Of a stretch of DNA of 64,000 nt, positions 44,498-57,600 are shown piece by piece (within the stretch, counting starts at the first letter, position 1; every line of letters begins with the position of its first letter). Position numbers and translations under genes: made by a program. This stretch comes from Anodontia alba (lineage: Eukaryota > Mollusca > Bivalvia > Lucinida > Lucinidae): the NCBI GenBank assembly GCA_964016985.1, contig OZ024830.1:66409690-66473689 (forward strand). Direction: 5' to 3'. The notes under the pieces were generated by a model. That model was not told the origin of the DNA. It searched no databases and saw only the letters and a list, made by a program, of their open reading frames with translations.

Positions 44498-45834
44498 AAA
44501 TCTAAAAACTTTCAAGCTTCTAAATTGTCTACATATGATTTTTCTACACTGTATACTACATTACCTCATCATCTTATAAAAGATAAACTTAGTGATTTAA
44601 TTAACCGAACGTTTATTCGGGAGAATACCCAATGTTTGGCCTGCAACGAAGAATGTACTTTTTTCACTTCTGATGTATATAATAATCACAATTTATGGTC
44701 GTGTCAAAAAGTCTGTGATGCCCTTGTTTATCTTTTGGATAATATTTTTATTAGATTTGGAACTAAACTTTATAGGCAAACTATTGGTAACTATTCTTAG
44801 GCAGGGCTATCGTCATTTTAAACTTCGTAAAGCGTTTTCGAAATTTTATCGCAGACACAGTGCCTTGTTAGAAAAATATAGCGTCAGTCTGAAAACACTT
44901 CTGCAACAAGGTATACCGGAACCAGAATTTTACGGTGACTTAGTGTACAGATTTAAAAAAAAAAAACGATGGGAACTAATTGTGCTCCTCGTGTTGCAGA
45001 TTTGTTTCGTTTTTGTTATGAGAGAGATTTCATGAAGTCTCTCTCACGTGAAAATCAGGCTGACATTATTGAGGCTTTCAATTCAACTTTAAGATACCTT
45101 GATGATTTATTAAATATTGACAATATTTACTTTGACCAAATGGTGGACCGGATATACCCTACAGAACTCCAATTAAATAGAGCAAATTCTTCCGATACCG
45201 AGGCACCTTTTTTGGATTTGAATCTATGTATTTCTAATGGTACGGTTTCCACCAAAATTTATGATAAACGGGACGATTTTGATTTTGATATAGTCAATTT
45301 CCCTTTTCTGGATGGCGATGTCCCCCGGCGTACCTCATATGGGGTATACATATCTCAACTTATTAGATTCGCCAGAGCTTCTTCAAATCTTAAGGACTTT
45401 AACTACCGTAATAAAGCCCTTACTGCCAAACTTCTTAGGCAGGGCTATCGTCATTTTAAACTTCGTAAGGCGTTTTCGAAATTTTATCGCAGACACTAGA
45501 AAAATATAGCGTCAGTCTGAAAACACTTCTGCAACAAGGTATATCGGAACCAGAATTTTACGGTGACTTTGTGTACAGATTTAAAAAAAAAATTGTAGGT
45601 AAATCTAACTTTTCGGAGCAATTCAGAAAACTTATTAACCGTTATAAAAGAATTGGCTATAGTCTGGATATTATGCGGCAGACTGCATGCCTAGTTGTCA
45701 ACCCAATCATTGTTGATGGCTGTGCTTCACTCTTTAATTGCACGACGGCGGTTCGGGCCTCAGACCCAATGACGGCCTCTTCGTAAAATTTTAACCAGTG
45801 GGTTGGAGCTTGACGATATATCTTTGGCTTGGCC
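44498..45834 (+). pseudogene. Penelope-like or related RT, rearranged copy
   Basis: Starts abruptly at KSKNFQASKLSTYDFSTLY (RT fingers/palm), then DKLSDLINRTFIREN, CDALVYLLDNIF and RQTIG. There the expected MGTNCAP block is displaced. A roughly 170 bp piece from the C-terminal region (QGYRHFKLRKAFSKFYRRHS and LKTLLQQGIPEPEFYGDLVY) is inserted at about 44797-44966. The RT then resumes: MGTNCAPRVADLFRFCYERD, FNSTLRYLDDLLNIDN with an intact catalytic DD, SDTEAPFLDLNLC, FPFLDGDVPRRTSYGVYISQ. The same C-terminal piece follows again in its normal place, with a small deletion at about 45498, and ends at RYKRIGYSLDIMRQTACLVV (stop 45786). No 5' part and no recognised endonuclease. Confidence 0.75.
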
Positions 45835-46055
45835 CGCCGTGGTTTAACTATTGGTTTTCATTTATTCTGGCATACAGTAGAATTAGCCATGAGTACTCGT
45901 CTTTGTTTATTATAGTGATTAATTTGATTTTTGTGTTTTCGCTTTGATGCATTGACTGAGTTGGGAGCCTTTATGCGAACCGAATTTTTATGTGTTTCTG
46001 TATTAAGAGTAGCATCGGGACCCAGGGTGAAGTTAGCTAGCTGTAAAAGTACTGT
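45835..46055 (+). mobile_element. Retroelement 3' tail, truncated at its right end
   Basis: GGTTTAACTATTGGTTTTC to GGGTGAAGTTAGCTAGCTG, directly downstream of the RT. This proves that the dispersed tail copies belong to this retroelement. It stops before the C tract and remaining tail. Confidence 0.75.
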
Positions 46056-46559
46056 GGTGAAAACACGCTTGGAGCGCCTGTCTGACACACATGGTGTCGA
46101 GTGACTACCAATGTTGTGGTTCATATTCATATATGAACTTTGGGCCTGCTGAGGACCTAATACTAAGATGGACCAGATGAGGGCAGCTACATGAACAAGA
46201 ATCCGCGTATTGGAATTGTGAATCGCGTTTATTCTATGAGTTTAAAATATTACGCGCTCTAAACAACCCAACTTAAAAATTTTATACTATGGACAACATT
46301 CAAATAAACCTCTAAGCAAAAGAGAATAATTAGAGACAATTATATCGCGAACCTCATCTGTGGAAACAACAAGAGTCTTATAGATAGTTAAGTTTTTAAT
46401 TCTGATATAAGTTTTAATTTTTGACGTATTTCTGTAGCCACGTGTATATTTTACAAAACAAGCTTCAAGCATATTTTTTTATGCTTTCTAAATATATGTA
46501 AGACTAATGTCTAATGGCTAGCATGTGAAATAAAGGTCAAGTTGTTTAAATTTCTTTTT
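46056..46559. other. Intergenic, nothing recognised
   Basis: AT-rich with no gene recognised. Confidence 0.5.
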
Positions 46560-46835
46560 GATCTTCTTAAAATCTGTATTTTACAATCATACATCCTTCA
46601 GCAAATTTTCAATAAAATCAATTGCATTCCAGCAAAAGTTATTGAGCGGAAACCAACATCAACACACCAACAGAAACAAAGTAGAAAAAAGACCATAACT
46701 CGGCCAAAATATTGCTGATGATTACTATTTGACCTACTACAATGATATATCCTTCTGCAAACTTTCAATCAAATGAGTGCATCCCTGCAAAAGTTATTAA
46801 TGGGAAACCAATATCAATATACCAACAAAAACTAA
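46560..46835 (+). repeat. Left half of a split tandem repeat
   Basis: Units of about 170 bp with AAAGTTATTGAGCGGAAACC, AGACCATAACTCGGCC and 'gatgattactatttgacct'. The same family continues at 48746-49115, on the other side of the composite element. Confidence 0.65.
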
Positions 46836-48745
46836 GTCAAACAAGAGGGCCATGGTGGCCCTGTAACGCTCAGCTGAGCATCATAGCACTTTGAGAACCT
46901 GATCTAGAACTGATCAAGGCAAATATTCTGATCAAAATTCAAAATATTTATATATCAACAGTAAGACAATGTAGCATGTCTAATGGCAGCATGTGAAATA
47001 AAGCTCAAGGTCAAATATGGAAGACTGCACTCAAGAGGCCATGCTAAGATGTATGCATGTACTAAGTATCATTGGCTGCAGGAGCAATAGTTACTGAGAA
47101 ACTGACCTAAACACAAACACTTCACAAGTACCAAATATCACTCTGTAGGACCAATAATTACTGAGAAACTGACCTAAACTGAAAAACTTAAGGAAATCAC
47201 TGGATAGAAAAATATACACCACCTTGAAATCATCAAGACAAACATTTTGAGCAAGATTCATGATGATCACTTCAAAAATGTGACCTCTAGAGCATCAACA
47301 AGGTTTTCCTTTGATTTGGCCAGGTGACCTAGTTTCTGATATCAAGTGACCCAGTTTTAAACTAGACCTAGAAATCATCAAGACGAACATTTTGAGCAAT
47401 ATTTATGATGATTATTTAAAAAATGTGACCTCTGGAGTGTAAACAGTTTCTGCTGATTTGGCCTGGTGACCTAGTTTTTTTACCCCAAGTGACCCAGTTT
47501 CGAACTTGACCTAGAACTTATCAAGACAAACATTTGAGCAAGATTCATGATTGCTTCAAAATGTGACCACTAGAGTGTTAACAAAATTTTCTGCTGATTT
47601 GGCCTGGTGACCTAGTTTTTAACCCTAAGTGACCCAGTTTTGAACTTGACCTAGAACTCATCAAGACAAACATTTTGAGCAAGATTCATGATGATTGGTT
47701 AAAAAATGTGACCGCTAGAGTGTTAACAATGTTTTAGCTGATTTGGCCAGGTGACCTAGTTTTTGACCCCAAGGGACCCAGTTTCAAACTTGACCTAGAA
47801 CCCATCAACACAAAACATTTTAAGCAAGATTCATGATGACTGCTTCAAAAATGTGACCGCTAGAGTGTTAACAATGTTTTAGCTGATTTGGCCAGGTGAC
47901 CTAGTTTTTCATCCCAAGTGACCAAGTTTTGAACTTGACCTAAAAATCATCAAGAAAAACATTTTGAGCAAGATTAATGTGATTGCTTGAAAAATGTGAC
48001 TGCTAGAGTGATAACAAGGTTTTCTGCTGATTTGGCCAGGTGACCTAGTTTTTGACCCCAAGTGTCCCAGTTTCGAACTTGACCTAAAATTCTTCAAGAC
48101 AAACATTTTGAACAAGATTCATGATGACTGCTTAAACAAGTCACCCCGATACTTCCTAGCAAGTTTGGAGTCAGTTGGCCTTTCGGTTCAGGAGAAGAAG
48201 CAAAAAATAGATTTTCAAGATGGCTGTCATGGCGGCCATCTTGGATTTCAGGTTGGAATGATTTTAGCTATTTTTGATCTATAAGTTACCCCGATGCTTC
48301 CTACCATGTTTGGAGTCAATTGGCTTTTGGGTTTAGGAGAGGAAGCAAAATATAGATTTTCAAGATAGCTGCCATGGCGGCGACCCCCTTGGATTTCCGG
48401 TCGGCACGGTTTTAGCTACTTTTGATCTACAGGTCACCCCAATGCTTCTTAGCAAGTTTGGAGTCAATTGGCCTTTCGGATCAGGAGAAGAAGCGAAAAA
48501 TAGATTTTCAAGATGGTGGCCGTGGCGGCCATCTTTGATTTCCGATCGGCACGATTTTAGCTATTTTTAATCTACAAGTCATCCCGATGCTTCCCACCAA
48601 GTATCGAGTCAATTGGCCCAGGGGTGTAGGAGGAGTAGGCTTTTAAAGCAATTGTTGACCCCACACGACGGACGACGCACGACGTACGACGGACATTGAC
48701 TGACCACAATAGCTCACCATGAGCACTTCGTGCTCAGGTGAGCTA
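46836..48745 (+). repeat. Composite repeat, ~1.9 kb, apparently complete
   Basis: Head CAAGAGGGCCATGGTGGCCC, then CGCTCAGCTGAGC. Next come six copies of a 141-145 bp unit with GATTTGGCCAGGTGACCTAG (47313, 47455, 47596, 47740, 47885, 48029) and four copies of a second unit of about 146 bp with GTTTGGAGTCAATTGGCC and ATGGCGGCCATCTT (48163-48600). The tail is CGACGGACGACGCACGACG, then CACAATAGCTCACCATGAGC and a hairpin closing with GCTCAGGTGAGCTAA. No protein is encoded. Confidence 0.75.
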
Positions 48746-49115
48746 ATAAGGGCCATAACTCAGCAAAAATTTGGCGGATGACTACCAATATCAAACTTGT
48801 TCTGTATTCTACAGAGACATAAAGCTCTGCAAAGTTTGAAAAAAAAAATCAACGCATCCCTTCAAAGTTCTTGAGCAGAAACAAACAACAAAAACTTAGT
48901 CGAAAAAGGGCCATAACTCAACCAAAATTTGGCAGATGATTACCAATATCAAACTTGACCTGTAGTTTATAGTGATATGAAGTTCTGCAAAGTTTAAATG
49001 AAATCAATGCATCCTTTCAAAAGTTATAGAGCCAAAACGAAAAGTGTGACAATGACATCAAAGGCGATGATGACACCGCCGCCGCCATTGACGCCGACGT
49101 ACATGATCCCTATGT
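48746..49115 (+). repeat. Right half of the split tandem repeat
   Basis: Resumes AGGGCCATAACTCAGC and TTTGGCGGATGACTACCAAT, with two to three units, ending in a GCCGCCGCC...GACGCCGACG tail at 49075-49105. Confidence 0.65.
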
Positions 49116-49694
49116 GTCTGCTGTGCTACGCAGGTGGCACAAAAATTAGAAATTTTTCACCCGGTAAACAAATCCTGAATTTGTTTCTTTGTTCCACAGA
49201 AAAGAAACTGAACAAGTGATCAAAACAGCGGGAAAGGTGACATCCCATGCTTTAAGGGAGACTCAAGCAGTTTTTCTGTGGAAGGTTTAAGTATAGAAGA
49301 GAATAGGACATTATCCATAAATCAGAAAGTAGTTTAACAAGTACATGATTTTATGCATGTATACAGCCAAGGGGCAAAGGACAACAACCCTAGGGATGGT
49401 GGGATGTGTAAAATTTTGATAGTAACTAAAAGGTTTTGCTACTTTGATCAAACATTGTAAGTTCCAATCTTCAGTTTTAACTACATTTTAAGAAATCAAT
49501 TTTTCAATATTTTCATCATTCAAATATACAGGGAAGCAAATCTGACATTACAAGTTTTTCGCTTAGAAAAAAAAACCTCAAAAAAAAAAAAAAAAAAAAA
49601 AAAAACAACAACAAACAAAAAACAAACAAACATACAAACAAAAAAAAAAAAAAAAAAATGGCAAAAAAATTCATCATGACAAGTTTTTGTCTGA
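49116..49694. other. Intergenic with poly(A) tracts
   Basis: A runs at 49567-49604 and 49639-49658 with CAAACAAA interruptions. A fragment of the 3.2 kb module is visible at 49350-49390. Frames on the minus strand are Phe runs only. Confidence 0.6.
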
Positions 49695-50010
49695 GAAAAT
49701 AAGAGGCCCACTGACCACTTGAGTGAAACAGCCACTGCATATATAAATACAAATCTTATGCAACATTTTCCCAATCCTGTCACTGCAACTAATTTTATCT
49801 TTTTTTTTTTACCATATATGGACCAGACAGTCAATGGAGTGTAACCATTTGAACAAACTTTCAATCCTGTTTCAACAGTAGGATCGACATGAAATTTGGT
49901 GAAAACTGGCCAAGTGGTTTCAGAAGAGAAGTTGTTTAACAATATCATGTATACAGCAGAGGGGCAAGGGAATATAACCCTTGAAGAATAAAATTTTGAT
50001 TGTAATTTAA
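49695..50010 (+). repeat. Composite-repeat head module, copy of 3190-3560
   Basis: AGAGGCCCACTGACCACTTG, then AACAGCCACTGCA, CTTATGCAACATTTTCCC and GAAATTTGGTGAAAACTGGC match 3190-3560 in order. Confidence 0.65.
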
Positions 50011-50655
50011 AGCTCTTGCTACTTCAATCATATATTTTAAGTTTAGATATCTAAGGTATTTTTGTCTTTGGGTGTGTGTTCATTGCTCTCAAGGGTCATT
50101 CTTTTCATAAATTATTTATCTTGGCCAGAACACAGGGACTTGCCAATTAGCTCTTATCTTCATTGAATAAGTAAAGAAATGATAAGAGAAGAGGTATTTC
50201 AATTGCATTTTGTCACTCCCACCTATGCTTCTCAAATTTCCAACTTGCCAAGACAACCAAAAAACGGCCATTGGTCATGAAACACATAAACTGGGTAGGC
50301 AATCAACTCTTATAACTGCCAAATATGGTTCACATCACTTCGCTGGTTATGAAGAAAAAGCAATTTAACCATTTTCCTCTATATATGTCTATGGGAGCCT
50401 TATGGCAACCTAACCAAGAGGCAGATCAACACAATTTTCGCTATTCTGAATTGCCCTTACCCAAGCAACATTTATACCAAATTTGAGTCATACTGCTTTA
50501 GTGGTTTTGAAGATGTCATTTAAAAAAATCTTTTTTTTTTTGTTTAAATTTTCATGTTGCCATGGCAAAATGGCCACTGGTTATGAAACAAATATACTCA
50601 GTAGACAATCATCAAATGATCATAACTGCCAAATATGGTTCACATAATTGTACCT
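50011..50655 (+). repeat. Composite-repeat body with GCCATGGCAA units
   Basis: Blocks CAAATATGGTTCACAT, AGCAATTTAACCATTTTCC, CTAACCAAGAGGCAGATCA and TTGCCATGGCAAAATGGCC recur in two partial units and again at 53660-53965. Confidence 0.65.
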
Positions 50656-52082
50656 GTTAACTGCATTAAGTGCATAACTGCATTTGTGATTAAACAATAT
50701 TGGTACACTCATAGTCTCATGCCAATATATAAATGCATGTATTTAATACCAGAGTAGCATTTATATGTAGTCCTGATTAAAACAAAATGTTCACTATCAT
50801 TAAAACACTGTTCACTATCAATGTTCACTACTGTAGGACATATAGAGCCTGTTAACACTGTGATGACTGGTCAATGTCTTCTCTGTGTGCTCAATGAATA
50901 GCAAAGGACTGCAGCTTTCTTCAAGCAGACTGCTAAGACGGATCAGATTGAGCATTCAACCAGGCTGATACATTAAGATTATATAAAGTAAATCATATAA
51001 CACTTTTTCCTAACTAATTCCCCCAAAACAAACAGTGTTACTTTATCGTTTAAATATACAGAAAACACCTATCCTTAAAGATAATTGTGTAACATTAGGC
51101 AAATTTAGAAACATACATAACCCAATGAAATTAAGTACATACCGTCGCAATTCAGTGACTTTAGCATCTTCAAAGATTAACTCCACTCTTGTGTTGAAAA
51201 CAAAAGCGGTATTTGTTTCATGCATATATTTGTTCATTTCTAATATAACATAAACTAGCGGTACTTAGCTGAAACTCATGAATAAAAATCAGATCAATAT
51301 TGTTGGATATAATTAACTATAGTTAGCATTACATACTTACATATGACTTTGGTTTAACTCTATGAGAGGACCTAGAAAAGTTATTCTTAGTGTAAGAATA
51401 TATATTCTGAGCAGCAGAAGTTGTAGTGTAAGCACCAGAGTTTGTCTCAAATATGATCAGTGTCTGGACAGGAGGAAAATGGCCTTAAAGAACATGGGAC
51501 TTTAATAATAGTAATGAAAACCCATTGTTTATTTTGGTAGGGTCTCTCTTTAGAACCACAATAAAAGTTATAACAGTGAAAGTAAAAATATGCAAGAAGT
51601 CTGTTTAAGAGTAGCAGTCACAGCTGTGTAACTTATGTTACCAGACATGTTAGGTAAATGAAAATATTTGGTAATGATTTTTGACAATCAGTAGGTACTA
51701 GGTCACTTTCATGTCTGAAACTGCAATGGAAATAAAAGGTGAGAATTAAATACCTTATCTTATCTTGGCATAAAATAATCTAGTAATAGATTGTATATCA
51801 GAGGGAGGGGCCGAAGAAGTTTTTTTTATACCTCATTATAGTTCCTCGGCAGCTAAATCCAATTCAGACTGTCGTAAGGCATATATGGCCCAGAGATACA
51901 ACCAGTCCTTTCTGTTATGCTATATTATCCCCTCAGAAACAAAACCAATCCTATTTGTTATTTTATACTATCATCATTTTGATTATCAATTACACGTTTT
52001 GGAGGTCCATTATAAAGTAACAAAGAGAATGGCAATCGTTAAGATTAATGTTGTTGTGTGTTATTCTCATTACTAATATCAC

Positions 52083-52113
<31 letters not shown>

Positions 52114-53655
52114 AAAAAACAACAACAAACAAACAAGACTCTTGTATAATTTTATATCTAGAAAGGTTTTCTTATCACTATATAGATGATAAATATGGTA
52201 ATCATTTATTTAATAGTTCTCCTTGAATAATTTATGCCCTCAGAACATTTTCACTTTATTCATGCTTTTGAGTTGAGATTAGGAAAGTATACAGTATTTT
52301 ATTAATGAATAGCTTTCTCCTGCAGACACTGTCTATCGAAAATAATGTTCTGATATCTTAGCACTTAAACTGACATATAACATGTGTGACAGTATTAAGT
52401 GTGAAGTATTTCTGGCAGTCTAGATGGATTTAAGTTTTAGAATATTAACTTTAAGCATAGAAGATAAGCAATGAAGAGCTAATATCATGTAAGTATGTAT
52501 GAAAAGGGATATTTCTGTATTTGTTATAGGATACTTTTTACTATATATTTTAAAAATACAATAATCAATCAGCAGAGGATTGGCAAGGTTTTTTTTTCCA
52601 CTTAATTCACAAAGTATAAAGGTATCTGATAAATAATTTACTTTGTTTGTTATTGACTTTTTAGAGCTGATGTTCCTTCACCTGTATCAACAGCCATTTA
52701 TACAATATAGATAAAGTATAACTCAAAAAGTAACATAAGTAACAATAAGAAGTGTATAAAGCATTTATTCGAAGCTTATAATGCATCATGATAATTTAAT
52801 ACATCAAACTTACTGCAACCACAGCCAATTAAATGTTAAGAAGTTTGAAATAATGATACTTTTCAGATTAGAAGTTTAGGCTATCATTCCTTATGTCGTT
52901 TGCTCAGTCAAGCTGGCTCATTTTCATTTCTTGATGTAAAAAGGAAGATATAAAGTGTTTATCTATTGTAAAACAGCATTAGATTAAATTTCTAGTCGCT
53001 GACTGGTCATAGTGTATCAGGAAACTTATAAATGACGGTTTTGACTTTTAGTAACGTATGTAACACAAGTAATTGGGAGGCCAACATATCAAAGTACCTG
53101 TCTGTATAAAAGGACATCCACTAGTAAGCAAAAAGCATGCTAGTAAGTAAGAATATGAGTAGTTCAGTACTTTCACTAAAGTATTTCTATTGTTTTGAGG
53201 GTAACGTTGGTAACATGGCTGTTACACATAAACGCCCCCATCGCCAGAGAGCTAACATGTGTCATTTTGTTTCTTATATAATGTATTTTAAGAAAATTAT
53301 AGTTTTCCTGACTATTCCCTGATTTTTCACCATTTTCCAGACATTTTTGATGGCCTCCCAGCTCCCATTACAGCTGTCCTCAGCAACCAAATCTCCCAAT
53401 CGAGCACTTACTTTCAGAGAATAAAACAATCATTTAACAAAAGGATGCCAATTCTAAAAAATTATGTTTCTGAAAATTAAAAAGACTGCCTGAGCCATAT
53501 CAGTTTTCAGTAAATTTTTAAATTCCCTGACTTTTGTCAGTTGTTTCCAATTTCCATGACTCAAATAAAAATCCCCTAAATTTTCCCTGATCTGAAAAAA
53601 ATTTCTTTTTATCCAGACTTTTTTCCTGATCATGGCAACCTGGAGTTGTCTTTTA
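50656..53655. other. Gene-poor AT-rich stretch; (ATA)n at 52083-52120
   Basis: 3 kb without a recognised gene, transposon or strong repeat. A short (AAT)n/poly(A) run lies at 52083-52120. This is the least repetitive part of the window and the likeliest place for host regulatory or intronic sequence, but nothing specific is visible. Confidence 0.45.
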
Positions 53656-54230
53656 AAGAGTCCTTTTTTTTAATTTTTAATGTTGCCATGGCAGCCAAAT
53701 AAAGTGGTCACTGATCATAAAACACATACTCTGGGTAGACAATTATAAAAAGATCACAAGTGCCAATTATGGTTCACATCACTTCACTGGTTATGGAGAA
53801 AATGCAATTTAACAATTTTCCCATTTTATGTCTATGGGAGCTTTCTGTTGCCATGGCAAGCAAACCAAGAGGCAGATCACAATAATTTTAGCTATTTTGA
53901 ATGGCCCTTACCCAAGCAACATTCTAAACAAGGTGGGGACAAATCACATCTATGAGTTTGGAGGAGTTGTCGTTTGAAAGTGTTATTGGACGGACGGACA
54001 TTCCAACAATTCGGGTTTAGGGGATATTTCCCACTGTAAATTTCCATAGGGTTTTAAGGGCTATAAACTCCCTAACCCAAAGGTTTATTATGTATCTTAA
54101 CGGAATAAAACATAATGTGGTTACAAGATTGAACCCCCTAACCCTAAATGTTTGCTAGGACAGACTAATGGATGACAGACAAAAAGTGATCACTATAGCT
54201 CATCCTGGCATAGCTCAGGTGAGCTAAAAA
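53656..54230 (+). repeat. Composite repeat body with tail
   Basis: TTGCCATGGCAGCC, AATTATGGTTCACATCACTT, CAAACCAAGAGGCAGATCAC and AACATTCTAAACAAGGTGG. The family tail follows, broken in two: GGACGGACGGACATTCC at 53990 and AAAAAGTGATCACTATAGCTC with TAGCTCAGGTGAGCTAA at 54180-54226. Confidence 0.65.
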
Positions 54231-54233
54231 TAA

Positions 54234-54273
<40 letters not shown>
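54231..54273 (+). repeat. Poly(A) tract
   Basis: More than 35 A directly after the GTGAGCTAA tail of the composite repeat, as if the repeat ended in a poly(A) tail. Confidence 0.9.
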
Positions 54274-54275
<2 letters not shown>

Positions 54276-54340
54276 CATGCTCAGATGATAACTTTGTAGT
54301 AGTGATAGGTATATGCTTGTACTGCCTTGCAGTAGAAGCT

Positions 54341-54410
54341 GGCTTTTGTAGCAACGGGGTAGAGTGCAGGACTTTGAACTCAGCAGACAGGTTTGATCCC
54401 CAATGGGTGC
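54341..54410 (+). repeat. tRNA-like (tRNA-Gln-like) fragment
   Basis: TTGTAGCAACGGGGTAGAGT resembles box A and the D arm. GGACTTTGAACTC resembles the anticodon arm of tRNA-Gln(TTG), and GGTTTGATCCCC is box B. Acceptor pairing is poor, so a SINE head or tRNA pseudogene is more likely than a working tRNA. Confidence 0.5.
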
Positions 54411-54635
54411 ATTAGAATTTTTCACCTAGAATTCTGAGAATCTGACATGTCGCTTGCCTTAAGTGGCAACACTTTGACATGAAAAAGTAAAAAACAAACC
54501 CTCTGTATTTGTCCCAATAATCACTCCTATCCCCTGACCAGTATTTTACAATGATATTATATATTCCAATGAAATCAATGCATCTATAAAAGTTATTGAG
54601 CAGAAACCAATAACACTAGAAAAAGAACAAAACAA

Positions 54636-57600
54636 GAGTTGTCCTTGCATGTGACACTCCTACATGGCCTGATATGTCCTTGCTCAACATTTTCAAATTA
54701 TCTCAAACAGTATTAGAGTTATGGCCTGCACAAGATTTCGGCTTTAGGGGAGGTAAGTATATAACGAAGAGAGTTGTCTCTATTGCATGTAATACACTGA
54801 CTGTCCTTATATTATTAACCCTAGTCCTGCTGAGCCCGGATATATCCTACCTTTGCAAACAGTGTAGATCCAGATCAGCAACTGATCTGGATTTACAGTT
54901 TGCCATTAAGAATGTGAAATTATATCAACAGTCTGGATCAAGTAATTTGATTGGCTGAAAACTAGAAATGGGTGTGGCATCTTAATTTATTCAGCAGGAC
55001 AAGGGTTAAAATATTTCAAACCATTAAGAAGTTATGGCCTACATAAGAATCTGACTAAGAAATTCATTCAGGGTACTTATCTATGTCTCTACCAAATATT
55101 ATCAAAATATTTCAAACCGTTAAGAAATTATGGTGCGCACAAAAATTTGACTTATAAATTCGTTTTGGGGAGATAACCAGAAGAAGACAAAAGCAAAAGA
55201 GTTGTCCTTCCTGCATATGATACTCCTACTTGACCGGGTATATGTTCCAACCAATTATTATCAAATTACCTCAAACAGTATGAGAGTTATGGCCTGCAGA
55301 AAATTTGGCTTATTGGAGTTGACTCTCTTGCATGCAATATGCCTACTGTCCTTTTTTGCTTTTACAAAATATAATCGAAATATTTCAAACCTTAAGAAAT
55401 TTTGGCATGCACAAGAATATGGCTTAGAAATTCATTCAGCGGAGATAATGAGAAAAAGCAAGTGTTGCCCTCCTTGCATGCGAAACAGATTTTTTTTATT
55501 TATTTATTTATTTTTTTTTTTTGGTTTTACTGCTCTTTCAAGTACATTGCACTTATATCGAGCTGATTGTTCATCAAAGGTAGGCGAAAACCCGAGAACT
55601 CAGGTAAAAATAGCCATCAGAGGAGATAGCAAATCCCCCGACCAAACCGCCATTTCAAAGTTTAGTGTATTTCAATCGATATCATGGATATATTGAATGA
55701 GAGCAAAGTAAAAAGGTGCAAAGACCAAAATAATAAGTGAAAACAAAACTAGGTGTACTGTGAATAATTTTATTTTTGCGTGTTCTGTTATTTATTATTT
55801 TTTTTTATTTTTGTCAAAATCATCTAATAATTACTTCTGATGTGATAATTTGTACAGTATACACAATATTTGCAAATACTTTGAATTTGTGAGCGTACAT
55901 ATTCAGAAATAATAGCAAAAATAAATGCCTTGTAAAGGTAAAGGAACTTGCTGTATGTTTTTTGGGGTAAAAAATCAACAGAGTAAAAGTTGTCCTTCTT
56001 GCATGCTACACAACTTCTTGACCTGACATATGTCCCTACCAAAAATTAGTTTCTCAAACAGTATGGGAATTATGGCCTGCACAAGATTTCGGCATCAGGG
56101 TAGATAAGTACATAATGGAGAATGTGAGAGTACTCTTGAACACGACATGTATACTGGTCCTTATCTATGCCTCTACTAAATATAAAAATATTTCAAACCA
56201 CATACTTAAGGATTTAGCTTAGAAATTCATTCTGGGGAGGTAACTAAAAAAAAAAAAAAAAAAAAAAAAACAGCAGAGGTTGTCTCTCTTGCATGTGACA
56301 CACCTACTGTTCGATACCAATGCTCCACCAAATATTGTCATAACATGTCTAAGGGTATCAAAGTTATGGAACACACAAGATTTTGGCTTCAGGGGAGATA
56401 ACTTCATAATGAAGAAGAAAGTGAGAGTTGTCTTTCTTGCATGTGACACACCTACTGGTTCTCCTCTTCATCTCTACAAAATATTATCAAACAGTATGGG
56501 AGTTATGGCCTGCACAAGATTATTCATATTCATCTCTACACAAGATTATTATCATATTCATCTCTATAAAATATTATCATCAAACAGTATGGGCGTTATG
56601 GCCTGCACAAGATTTCGGCTTCAGGGGTGACAACTATATAACAAAGTAAGTGAGAGTTGTTTTCTTGCATGGGACATGTTTACAATTCCATCTTTCTACC
56701 AAACATTATCAAAATATGTCTAAGAGTATCAAAGTTATGGAGTGCACAAGATTTTGGTTTTAGGTGAGCAAACTACATAATGAAGAAAGTGAGAGTTGTC
56801 TCTCTTGCATGTGACATACCTACTGGTCCTCCCTTTTATTTCTACAAAACATTATCAAAATATGTCTTAGGGTATCAAAGTTTTGGCGTGCACAAGATTT
56901 TGGCTTCACGGGGGATAACTACATAATGAAGAAGAAAGCGTGAGTTGTCTCTCTTGCATGTGACATGCTTATTGATCCTCCTCTTCATCTCTACTAAATA
57001 TTATTATATTATATCAAGCGGTATGGTAGTTATGGCCTGCACAAGATTTCCACATCAGGGGAGACAACTATATAACAAAGTGAGAGTTGTCTCTCTTGCA
57101 TGAGACAAGCCTACTGGTCCTCTTCTTCATCCCTACCAAACATTATCAAATTTTCTCAAACATAGCCTGCACAATATTTCTGCTTCAGGGGAGATAACTA
57201 TATAACAAAAACAGTAAGAGTTGTCTCTCTTGCACACAACACCCCTATTGGTCCTCCAAACATTTACAAATATGTCTAAGGGCCTGCACAATATTTCAGC
57301 TTCAGGGGAGATAACTACACAACTAATAATGTGAGAGTTCTCTCCCTTGCACAGGACATGCCTACTGATCCTCCTCTTCATCCCTACCAAACCTTATCAA
57401 ATTATCTCAAACAGTATGGGAAATACTGCCTGCACAAGGTTTCGGCTTCAGGGAAGATATTTATATAACGAAGACAGTGAGAGTTGTCACTCTTGCACAC
57501 GGCACACCTACTGCACCTCCTCTTCATTCCTATACCAAATATCACTAAGGATATCAAAGTTATGGAGCGCACAAGGATGAGTACAATTTCTGCTTCAGGG

